Assembly: GCA_027063545.1 (NCBI GenBank)
Contig: JAMORN010000162.1
Coordinates: 1 to 5,957 of the forward strand
Length of the DNA stretch: 5,957 nt
From: a bacterium
GTDB taxonomy: Bacteria > JAMORN01
Reading direction: 5' to 3'
The notes beneath the pieces are model-generated. The model was not told where the DNA came from. It searched no databases and saw only the letters and a program-made list of their open reading frames with translations. The position numbers and the translations under genes are program-made. This document shows positions 1 through 5,714 of the stretch, one piece after another; within the stretch, counting starts at the first letter, position 1, and every line of letters starts with the position of its first letter.

Positions 1-365
1 TTAAATCATATAAAAAAGAATACAAAGATGGAGAACAAAAAAGGGATTTTATTTATGTAAAAGATGTAGCAAAGGTTATTCTATTTTTTTTAGAAAATAT
101 AGAAAAAAATGGACTTTTTAATGTAGGTACATCCCAAGCAAGAAGCTGGAATGAATTAGCAAAGGTTATATTTGAAACTTTGAATATACCAATTAATATA
201 GAATATATAGATATGCCCGAAGACATCAAAAAAAATTATCAATATTTTACACAGGCAAATATCAATAAACTCAGAGAAGCTGGATATATAGACGAGTTTA
301 CTCCAATAGAAGAAGGTGTAAAAGAATATATAAATAATTATCTAGAAAAAAAAGAGTACATATAA
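1..365 (+). CDS. hldD: ADP-L-glycero-D-manno-heptose 6-epimerase, C-terminal part (5' end outside window)
   Basis: The reading frame is open from the window edge (first full codon at base 3) and gives 120 residues before TAA, roughly the last 40% of a family of about 310 residues. The enzyme is an NAD(P)-dependent short-chain epimerase that turns ADP-D-glycero-D-manno-heptose into the L-glycero form, the precursor of the LPS inner-core heptose, in the cytoplasm. Visible family signatures, in order, are GEQKRDFIYVKDVAKV, then FNVGTSQARSWNELA, then IEYIDMPEDIKKNYQYFTQA followed by the LREAGY segment, and finally FTPIEEGVKEYINNYL. These match the substrate-binding half of HldD/RfaD rather than GalE or RmlB. 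The Rossmann glycine motif and catalytic Tyr-Lys pair lie upstream of the window. An internal ATG at 180 is not a real start because the homology continues 5' of it. The next gene begins 17 nt later, so hldD is probably cotranscribed with the glycosyltransferases. Confidence 0.9.
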   Translation, partial: KSYKKEYKDGEQKRDFIYVKDVAKVILFFLENIEKNGLFNVGTSQARSWNELAKVIFETLNIPINIEYIDMPEDIKKNYQYFTQANINKLREAGYIDEFTPIEEGVKEYINNYLEKKEYI

Positions 366-370
366 TAAAA

Positions 371-376
371 AGGAGG
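371..376 (+). promoter_or_regulatory. Strong Shine-Dalgarno deciding the GT-A start
   Basis: AGGAGG lies 6 nt before the ATG at 383 and 15 nt before a second in-frame ATG at 392. The spacing favours 383 as the start of the glycosyltransferase. It sits in the 17-nt gap after hldD, and there is no room for a separate promoter in that gap. Confidence 0.85.
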
Positions 377-382
377 CTAAAA

Positions 383-1828
383 ATGTTAATAATGTATAAA
401 ATTGATGAAACCCCTAAAGAAGGAGAAATTAGTTTTATTATAAATAAAATTAAGGCTAATTTTATAATAGGGCATCCTACATATAATAATCAAGATAATA
501 TTGGATCCTTAATAGAGAAAGATATTAAAGGTATATTAAAATATATAAAAGAAAATTCTCTTATAATAATTAGTGATGGAACTAAAACTATAGAAAATGA
601 TGATAAAAGTGTTTTTGAGGCTATAGAGAAAATTTTTCCTATTTTAAAAGAAAAATATGAACAGAATTTAAATAATTTAAATATTGATGTGGCTATCTTG
701 GTTAGTATGTATGATGGATATATGGGGAATAGAATTCCGGGTAAAGGGTCTGCTTTAAAACTAATATACAGTGAAGTATACAACTCAAATTTCGGAGAAT
801 TTCTAACCCTTTTAGATGGAGATTTAAGAAATGATGTTAATGAATGGATTGGAGTTTATAAAAAGATCATAGAATATCATAAAGAGAATTTTGGTGATAA
901 GCCTTTATTTGTTACAGCAAAATATGCTCGTCATTTTGTTGATGCCTCTTTAACAAGATTTATTGTTTCTCCTTTAACAACTGGTTTTGGTATGTTTGTT
1001 CCTGGAGGAATATCAGGAGATATATTTTTAAATAAAAAGGCAGTGGAAAATGAAATAAAGGCTAAATGGTCTGAAAATAGATATAAATATGGGACTGATA
1101 TATCAACTACAATTGATAATATTGTAAATGGTACAATAATATATGAGGCTTATTTAGGTGCCAAACTACATGATATAACCGATGAAGCAAAACTTGCAAT
1201 AATGCCAAGAGAAGTAATTGGTGCAATTTTAGAAAAATTTATAGAAAAAGAAAAGGAAAATGGTATTATATCTAAGATAAAACAAGAAAAACTTGAGTTA
1301 AAATTTCCAATAATATTTGATTCTTCAAAAACAGGTATAGATTTTATTGATCCAGGTTATACAGATGTATTCAATATTGATGTAAAGACAACTAATTTAA
1401 TTGAAAAATTTATAGACTACAAAAACTCCATAGAAAAGGTATTTGGCACAAGCTTTGCAAAAGAAATAGAAAAAAGAGTTGAAAAGTTAAAAGAAAATTA
1501 TAAAAATGAAAATAACAAGATTTTATTCCTAGATATAAACAGAGATCTTTGGATAGATATATTAAATAAAGCTTTAAATTATATTTTATCTACAGAGGAC
1601 GTTGAAAATACAAAGACTGCTCTTAGTTATTTGTATACAGCAAGTTTTCTTGAATTTGTAAAAGAAAAACTTGAGTTTTTAAATATAAAAACATATAAAG
1701 AAATAAGAAAAAAACAAAAGAAGTTAGGTGTTCCTAAAGAGATTGCAAAAGAATTCTATGAAAAGGAAGTTGATGAAAAAATTAAAGATATGAGTATAAA
1801 ATTTTATAACCTCTTTATAGGAGGATAA
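383..1828 (+). CDS. GT-A glycosyltransferase, mannosylglycerate/glucosylglycerate synthase-like
   Basis: This 481-residue soluble protein has no signal peptide or membrane segment. The N-terminal half is a GT-A nucleotide-sugar transferase: FIIGHPTYNN (about 27-36) is the first strand and sugar-nucleotide loop, IPGKG (118-122) matches the PGKG loop of glycerate glycosyltransferases, and LLDGDLRN (143-150) carries the DxD metal motif Asp145/Asp147. PGGISGD (207-213), YGTDIS (236-241) and His263 in KLHD fit the acceptor and third metal-ligand regions of mannosylglycerate synthase (GT78) and glucosyl-3-phosphoglycerate synthase (GT81). Residues 290-481 form a Lys/Glu-rich helical domain; from memory its W-x-LN-pattern resembles the helical tail of Rhodothermus mannosylglycerate synthase, and it makes this protein longer than typical GT81 members. 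Likely reaction (inference): transfer of glucose or mannose from a nucleotide sugar to D-glycerate or 3-phosphoglycerate. It is the first gene of the putative solute cassette and is coupled to the GT4 gene by a 2-nt gap. Donor and acceptor cannot be fixed from sequence; a generic GT2-type function is the alternative. Confidence 0.77.
   Translation: MLIMYKIDETPKEGEISFIINKIKANFIIGHPTYNNQDNIGSLIEKDIKGILKYIKENSLIIISDGTKTIENDDKSVFEAIEKIFPILKEKYEQNLNNLNIDVAILVSMYDGYMGNRIPGKGSALKLIYSEVYNSNFGEFLTLLDGDLRNDVNEWIGVYKKIIEYHKENFGDKPLFVTAKYARHFVDASLTRFIVSPLTTGFGMFVPGGISGDIFLNKKAVENEIKAKWSENRYKYGTDISTTIDNIVNGTIIYEAYLGAKLHDITDEAKLAIMPREVIGAILEKFIEKEKENGIISKIKQEKLELKFPIIFDSSKTGIDFIDPGYTDVFNIDVKTTNLIEKFIDYKNSIEKVFGTSFAKEIEKRVEKLKENYKNENNKILFLDINRDLWIDILNKALNYILSTEDVENTKTALSYLYTASFLEFVKEKLEFLNIKTYKEIRKKQKKLGVPKEIAKEFYEKEVDEKIKDMSIKFYNLFIGG
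1819..1824 (+). promoter_or_regulatory. Shine-Dalgarno embedded in the end of the GT-A gene
   Basis: AGGAGG lies in the final Ile-Gly-Gly codons of the GT-A gene, 6 nt before the GT4 ATG at 1831. The upstream stop codon lies between this site and the next ATG, the usual arrangement for translational coupling. Confidence 0.85.
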
Positions 1829-1830
1829 AA

Positions 1831-3108
1831 ATGTGTTTAAGAATAGGATTTATAAGCACTAGAATTTCTGGTCTTGATGGTGTAAGTTTAGAAACAAAAA
1901 AATGGGTGAAAGTATTGGAAGAATGGGGACATAAGATATTCTATTTTGCAGGTGAGTTGGATACACCTGAAGATGTAAGCTATCTTGTTCCTGAAGCACA
2001 CTTTAAATATCAGGTAAATGAAGAGATTAATCAAGAGATTTTTAATATTCAAAAAAGGCCTAAAAAAACCACAAAAAAAATAGAAGAATTAAAGCAACAT
2101 CTTAAAGAACATCTTGAAAAATTTGTCAAAAAATTTGATATTCAAATGTTAATTGTCGAAAATGCTCTGGCAATTCCGATGCATATACCTTTAGGGCTTG
2201 CTATCACAGAACTTATTGCTGAGACTGGAATACCTACTATTGGGCATCATCATGACTTCTTCTGGGAAAGATCAAGATTTTTAATTAATGCAGTAAATGA
2301 GTACATAGAAATGGCTTTCCCTCCTAATTTACCTTTTATAAGACATGTGGTTATAAACTCTATTGCCCAGCAGGAGCTTGCCGCGAGAAAAGGGGTATCA
2401 TCATTTTTAATTCCTAATGTGATAGATTTTTCTAAGGAACCTCAAGAACCAACACCTGCAGAGAAACAGAGATTCTTAGAATATTTTGGGTTTGAAGAAG
2501 ATGCTATTATATTCTTACAACCAACAAGGGTTGTTGCAAGAAAAGGAATAGAGCATGCAATTCAACTTGTAAGGAAGTTAAATAATCCTAAAATAAAACT
2601 TGTTATTACTCACTCAAAAGGAGATGAAGGGCTTGATTATTATAATTGGTTAATAGAGTATGCAAGAAGTGAGAATATTAATATATACTTTGTTGATGAT
2701 AAATTAAATGTATCTGATAGTGAAAAAGAAAAAGGATATACCTTATGGGATGTCTATCCTTATGCTGACTTTGTTACCTATCCTTCAAGTTTTGAAGGTT
2801 TTGGTAATGCGTTTTTAGAAGCAATTTATTATAAAAAACCTTTATTAGTTAATAGATATCCTATTTACATTACTGATATAGAACCTAAAGGATTTAAAAC
2901 AATAACAATGAATGGATTTTTAACAGAAGACAATATTAAGGAGGTAAAAAGGGTTTTAGAAGATAGTCATTATAAAAAACTTATGGTTGATGAAAACTTT
3001 AAATTAGGAAAGAAATATTTCTCTTTTGATGTTTTAAGAAAAAAATTATTATCTATTTTTATTTCATTCTATGGAGTAATTAATGAAAATGATTTTAAAA
3101 TAGGGTAA
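1831..3108 (+). CDS. GT4-family (GT-B fold) retaining glycosyltransferase, possible second-sugar transferase of a glycerate solute
   Basis: This 425-residue cytoplasmic protein has the two Rossmann domains of GT-B enzymes. In the N-terminal acceptor domain, IGFISTRISGLDGVSLE (5-21) holds the glycine loop GLDGV, and GHHHDFFWER (138-147) supplies candidate acceptor-binding residues. The linker IPNVIDF (194-200) leads to the donor domain, where PTRVVARKG (231-239) gives the Arg233/Lys238 pair that binds the sugar-nucleotide phosphates. EGFGNAFLE (322-330) is the EX7E motif with Glu322 and Glu330. This motif set is well established for GT4 enzymes such as sucrose-phosphate, trehalose and mannosyl transferases. 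Position between a glycerate-type GT-A gene and a HAD gene suggests it adds a second sugar to the GT-A product, as MggA does in Petrotoga mannosylglucosylglycerate synthesis; that is inference from context. An LPS-core glycosyltransferase role is the main alternative given the adjacent hldD. Confidence 0.85.
   Translation: MCLRIGFISTRISGLDGVSLETKKWVKVLEEWGHKIFYFAGELDTPEDVSYLVPEAHFKYQVNEEINQEIFNIQKRPKKTTKKIEELKQHLKEHLEKFVKKFDIQMLIVENALAIPMHIPLGLAITELIAETGIPTIGHHHDFFWERSRFLINAVNEYIEMAFPPNLPFIRHVVINSIAQQELAARKGVSSFLIPNVIDFSKEPQEPTPAEKQRFLEYFGFEEDAIIFLQPTRVVARKGIEHAIQLVRKLNNPKIKLVITHSKGDEGLDYYNWLIEYARSENINIYFVDDKLNVSDSEKEKGYTLWDVYPYADFVTYPSSFEGFGNAFLEAIYYKKPLLVNRYPIYITDIEPKGFKTITMNGFLTEDNIKEVKRVLEDSHYKKLMVDENFKLGKKYFSFDVLRKKLLSIFISFYGVINENDFKIG
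3102..3105 (+). promoter_or_regulatory. Short Shine-Dalgarno within the last codons of the GT4 gene
   Basis: AGGG in the final Ile-Gly codons of the GT4 gene lies 8 nt before the ATG at 3114. It is weaker than the two AGGAGG sites upstream, which suggests lower or coupling-dependent translation of the HAD gene. Confidence 0.6.
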
Positions 3109-3113
3109 AATAA

Positions 3114-3956
3114 ATGAGGATAAAAGCGCTAATATTTGATATATATGGAACAATACTAATACCCTTTGATCCAAAGGCTAAGACAATCTCTGATCCTGGA
3201 AAAACTAAAAATATAGATAATGGATTAAAAAAATTATTAGAAATTCTAAAAGAAGAGTTTAAGATACATTTGAATGATTCTGAACAATACATTAGCTATC
3301 TTAAAGAAAAATATTTTAAACTAATAGAGTTTCTTCAAAACAAATCTAAAGAAAAGAAAAAAGAGATTGTATCTCCAGAGATTATAATTGAAGAGTTATG
3401 GAAAATATTATTAAAAGAAGAGTTCAATCTTAATATTAGTTTAGATAAACTTTCTGAAATTGCTCTTTTGGTTGAAAAAGAGGCAAATCCTACTATTATT
3501 GAGAGAGACACATATAAAACTCTAATATGGTTAAAAAATGATTTAAAAAATAAAGGAGTAAAAATTGGAGTGTTATCAAATGCCCAAAGTTATACTCCTA
3601 AAATAATTGAAGAAAATCTTTTTAAATATTCCTCTAAAAAAATTAATTTTTTTGACATATTTGATAAGGATATTTGTCTTTTCTCATATAAACTACTCTG
3701 TTCAAAACCAGATCCTATAGTTTATCATACACTAATAGATAAACTTTCTGAATATAATATTCCTCCAGAAAATACTCTTTTTATTGGCAATGATGGAATA
3801 AATGATATAAAAATACCTAAAGAATTTGGCTTTAAAACCTTATTTATAAATAAAGTTCCTGCAAATATTGATGAAGCCAAAAAATATATGGATTTTGAAG
3901 GAGAGGATATATCTATTTTACTCTCTCTTTATGAGAAAGGTAGCATCACCATATGA
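3114..3956 (+). CDS. HAD-superfamily hydrolase with a helical cap, putative phosphatase of the solute cassette
   Basis: This 280-residue soluble protein carries the four HAD motifs: motif I FDIYGTIL with nucleophile Asp9, motif II IGVLSNAQ with Ser155, motif III CSKPDP with Lys198, and motif IV LFIGNDGIND with Asp227 and Asp231. Residues of about 15-135 form a Lys/Glu-rich alpha-helical insert, a C1-type cap that normally sets substrate choice. Typical C1 HAD enzymes are 200-250 residues, so this cap is somewhat large. Position Asp+2 in motif I is Tyr11, as in L-2-haloacid dehalogenases, not the acid/base Asp of most phosphatases; a dehalogenase role makes little sense here, so the reaction is uncertain. 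By context it may dephosphorylate a glycosyl-3-phosphoglycerate, as MggB or GpgP do. The ATG at 3114 is 5 nt after the GT4 stop. Its last 12 codons and stop overlap the 3' end of queA on the other strand. Confidence 0.8.
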   Translation: MRIKALIFDIYGTILIPFDPKAKTISDPGKTKNIDNGLKKLLEILKEEFKIHLNDSEQYISYLKEKYFKLIEFLQNKSKEKKKEIVSPEIIIEELWKILLKEEFNLNISLDKLSEIALLVEKEANPTIIERDTYKTLIWLKNDLKNKGVKIGVLSNAQSYTPKIIEENLFKYSSKKINFFDIFDKDICLFSYKLLCSKPDPIVYHTLIDKLSEYNIPPENTLFIGNDGINDIKIPKEFGFKTLFINKVPANIDEAKKYMDFEGEDISILLSLYEKGSITI

Positions 3957-4982
3957 ATAGAATCTATATTTTTTTTCTATAGCATGGCTATAAATCTTAT
4001 ACCAATGAGTTTTTTCTTTTGGTATATCAATAGAATCGTCTAAAAAAGCTGCTATAAGCATTAACAAAGTTGATTTAGGAAGATGGAAATTTGTTATAAG
4101 GGCATCTATAGATTCTATTTTATAAGGTGGATATATATAAAGATTTGTATGACCATGGCCATATGAAAAGGTTTTATTTTCCTTATCATATATCGTTTCT
4201 AATGTCCTTACAACTGTTGTCCCTGTTGCTATGATTCTTCTATTTTCCATTTTTGCTTTAGTTAATTTTTTAGCAACATCTTTTGATACAAAATACTCCT
4301 CATAATGCATTCTATGTTTTGTAACATCAGATGTTTTTACTGGTCTAAAAGTTCCAACACCTACATGAAGGGTAATATATAAAATATCTACTCCTTTTTC
4401 TCTTAATCTATGAAGAAGGTCTTCTGTAAAATGGAGCCCTGCTGTTGGAGCAGCTACAGATCCTTCTTTTTGGGCAAAAACTGTTTGATAAAGTATTTTA
4501 TCTTCGTCTTTATCCTTTCTTTTAATATAAGGAGGTAGAGGAACATGGCCTTTTGAATATAGAAGTTCTCTTATATCAAATTCACTATAACATAGCCTTG
4601 TTGCACCTATTGGAGAATCTTTTATTATATTTTTAAAAATAATCTCCTCTCCTGTTTCTAAAATAAACTTTTCTCCAATTTTCATTTTTTTTGTAGGTTT
4701 TCCCATTATCTCAAAATGGTGAGAATCAATGATCTTTAAAACAACAATCTCTGCATCTTTACCATTAATTTTACCTAAAAGCCTTGCTGGATAAACTTTT
4801 GTATTATTCAAAACTAAAATATCACCTTTTTTGAAATAATCTATAATCTCATAAAAAAATCTATCCTCAATAAGATCTTTCTGATAATGATATACTAAAA
4901 GCCTAGAATCTTTTCTCTTTTTTGATGGTTCTTGAGCTATTAAATCCTCTGGTAGATTATAATCAAATAATGAGATCTCCAT
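3918..4982 (-). CDS. queA: S-adenosylmethionine:tRNA ribosyltransferase-isomerase (queuosine synthesis)
   Basis: QueA transfers and isomerises the ribosyl part of S-adenosylmethionine onto 7-aminomethyl-7-deazaguanine at the wobble position of GUN-anticodon tRNAs (Tyr, His, Asn, Asp), giving epoxyqueuosine, in the cytoplasm. The 354-residue product is full length (E. coli about 356). Signatures in order are LFDYNLPEDLIAQEP (5-19), LNNTKVYPARLLG (58-70), GHVPLPPYI (145-153), AAPTAGLHFT (177-186), HVGVGTFRPV (206-215), HRMHYEEY (223-230), GTTVVRTLE (254-262), TNFHLPKSTLLML (297-309) and YGDATFLI (344-351). The ATG at 4982 matches the family's N-terminus. There is no clear Shine-Dalgarno before it, only an AT-rich stretch. 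It lies 35 nt downstream of the DNA glycosylase gene and overlaps the HAD gene tail to tail by 39 bp. Confidence 0.98.
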   Translation of the reverse strand: MEISLFDYNLPEDLIAQEPSKKRKDSRLLVYHYQKDLIEDRFFYEIIDYFKKGDILVLNNTKVYPARLLGKINGKDAEIVVLKIIDSHHFEIMGKPTKKMKIGEKFILETGEEIIFKNIIKDSPIGATRLCYSEFDIRELLYSKGHVPLPPYIKRKDKDEDKILYQTVFAQKEGSVAAPTAGLHFTEDLLHRLREKGVDILYITLHVGVGTFRPVKTSDVTKHRMHYEEYFVSKDVAKKLTKAKMENRRIIATGTTVVRTLETIYDKENKTFSYGHGHTNLYIYPPYKIESIDALITNFHLPKSTLLMLIAAFLDDSIDIPKEKTHWYKIYSHAIEKKYRFYSYGDATFLIKRE

Positions 4983-4989
4983 AACGCAT

Positions 4990-5011
4990 ATGAAAATAGA
5001 TATATTTTCAT
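4990..5011. repeat. Perfect 9-bp inverted repeat with a 4-nt loop before queA
   Basis: ATGAAAATA, then GATA, then TATTTTCAT (plus strand) is a perfect inverted repeat filling most of the 35-nt gap between the glycosylase stop and the queA ATG. It has only two G-C pairs and no U-tract, so it is not a convincing terminator. It could be a small operator, a processing site or an mRNA hairpin near the queA start; chance is also plausible in AT-rich DNA. Confidence 0.45.
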
Positions 5012-5017
5012 TCTATT

Positions 5018-5704
5018 TCAATCTTTTATTAATTTTTTTATCGGGCATTCATTACATTTTGGAGTTCTCTTGGAGCAATAATTTTTCCCAATATTTACAA
5101 ATAGAGCATGATACTCATTATATATTTTCACATCCTCTGGTATACTTAAATAAAATAATTTTGCTATCTCATCATATTCAATTTTATCACTCTCAATCAC
5201 CCCATGTCTTAAAAGAATCCTTTTTGTATAAGCATCTACAACAAAAATAGGTTTTTCAAATGCATATAAAATAATAGAATCTGCTGTTTCTTTTCCTACT
5301 CCCTTTACTGATAAAAGTTTTTCTCTTAAACTCCATTTATCAATACTAACATCAAATTTTCCACCAAACTCTTTTAACATAAATTCAGCAAAATTTTTTA
5401 ACTTCTGAGCTTTTTGATTATAATAACCAGATGGCTTAATAAGTTGCGCAAGATAATCTTTATCTAATTCTAAAATCTTTTTAAAATCTAATAAACCTTC
5501 TCTTTTTAAATTTTCAATCGCCTTTTCAACATTTTTCCATGTAGTATTTTGAGTTAAAATTGCCCCTATAGAAATCTCTTCTTTTGTCTCACCGGGCCAC
5601 CAATATTGAGGCCCTAAATAATCGTATAAGTGTTTATATAATAAAAAAAGATCTTTGGAAGAAAGTTGAGGCTCAACTTTTAAATCCATTTTGCTCATGT
5701 CCAA
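5018..5704 (-). CDS. HhH-GPD DNA glycosylase related to endonuclease III (MagIII/COG2231 type)
   Basis: This 228-residue protein probably excises damaged bases (3-methyladenine-type alkylated purines in Helicobacter MagIII) at the start of base excision repair. LGPQYWWPGET (30-40) followed by IGAILTQNTTWKNVEKAIENL (46-66) is the signature of the endonuclease III-related COG2231 group. The helix-hairpin-helix is LLSVKGVGKETAD (130-142), and VVDAYTKR (155-162) holds the catalytic Asp157. The lysine that gives endonuclease III its AP-lyase activity is replaced by Glu139 in GVGKETA, so a monofunctional glycosylase is expected. The C-terminal cluster keeps Cys210, Cys217 and Cys220 with the usual C-x6-C-x2-C spacing, but Ile226 occupies the fourth cysteine position. 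The start is TTG at 5704: an in-frame TAG lies immediately 5' of it and AGGG is 6 nt upstream. ATG codons at 5698 and 5689 are possible alternatives. Its gene is 8 nt after the beta-barrel gene and 35 nt before queA, indicating one operon. Confidence 0.9.
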   Translation of the reverse strand: MDMSKMDLKVEPQLSSKDLFLLYKHLYDYLGPQYWWPGETKEEISIGAILTQNTTWKNVEKAIENLKREGLLDFKKILELDKDYLAQLIKPSGYYNQKAQKLKNFAEFMLKEFGGKFDVSIDKWSLREKLLSVKGVGKETADSIILYAFEKPIFVVDAYTKRILLRHGVIESDKIEYDEIAKLFYLSIPEDVKIYNEYHALFVNIGKNYCSKRTPKCNECPIKKLIKD

Positions 5705-5710
5705 CTAAAA

Positions 5711-5714
5711 CCCT
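5711..5714 (-). promoter_or_regulatory. Shine-Dalgarno overlapping the upstream stop, supporting a TTG start
   Basis: On the minus strand AGGG shares its A and first G with the TAG stop of the preceding gene. It is 6 nt before TTG at 5704 but 12 nt before the first ATG at 5698. This favours the TTG start and coupled translation of the glycosylase. Confidence 0.6.

Noticed and set aside
490-783. 97-codon minus-strand frame inside the GT-A gene
   Set aside because: It is antisense to the conserved PGKG region of the glycosyltransferase, has no recognisable motif, and is a composition shadow.
3095-3292. 65-codon minus-strand frame opposite the HAD motif I region
   Set aside because: It is antisense to a well-supported gene start and has no family resemblance or ribosome-binding site.
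3114-3956. L-2-haloacid dehalogenase assignment for the HAD protein
   Set aside because: Only the Tyr at Asp+2 supports it. The operon context is sugar transfer, and the cap length and other motifs do not specifically match dehalogenases.
3964-3992. T-run followed by a TATAGC-ATG-GCTATA hairpin as a possible HAD-operon terminator
   Set aside because: The T-run comes before the hairpin on the plus strand, and on the minus strand the hairpin is followed by an A-run. The stem is 6 bp and lies in queA codons.
4990-5250. 86-codon plus-strand frame opposite the DNA glycosylase
   Set aside because: It is antisense to the Fe-S-like C-terminus and catalytic region of the glycosylase. Its start merely uses one arm of the inverted repeat.
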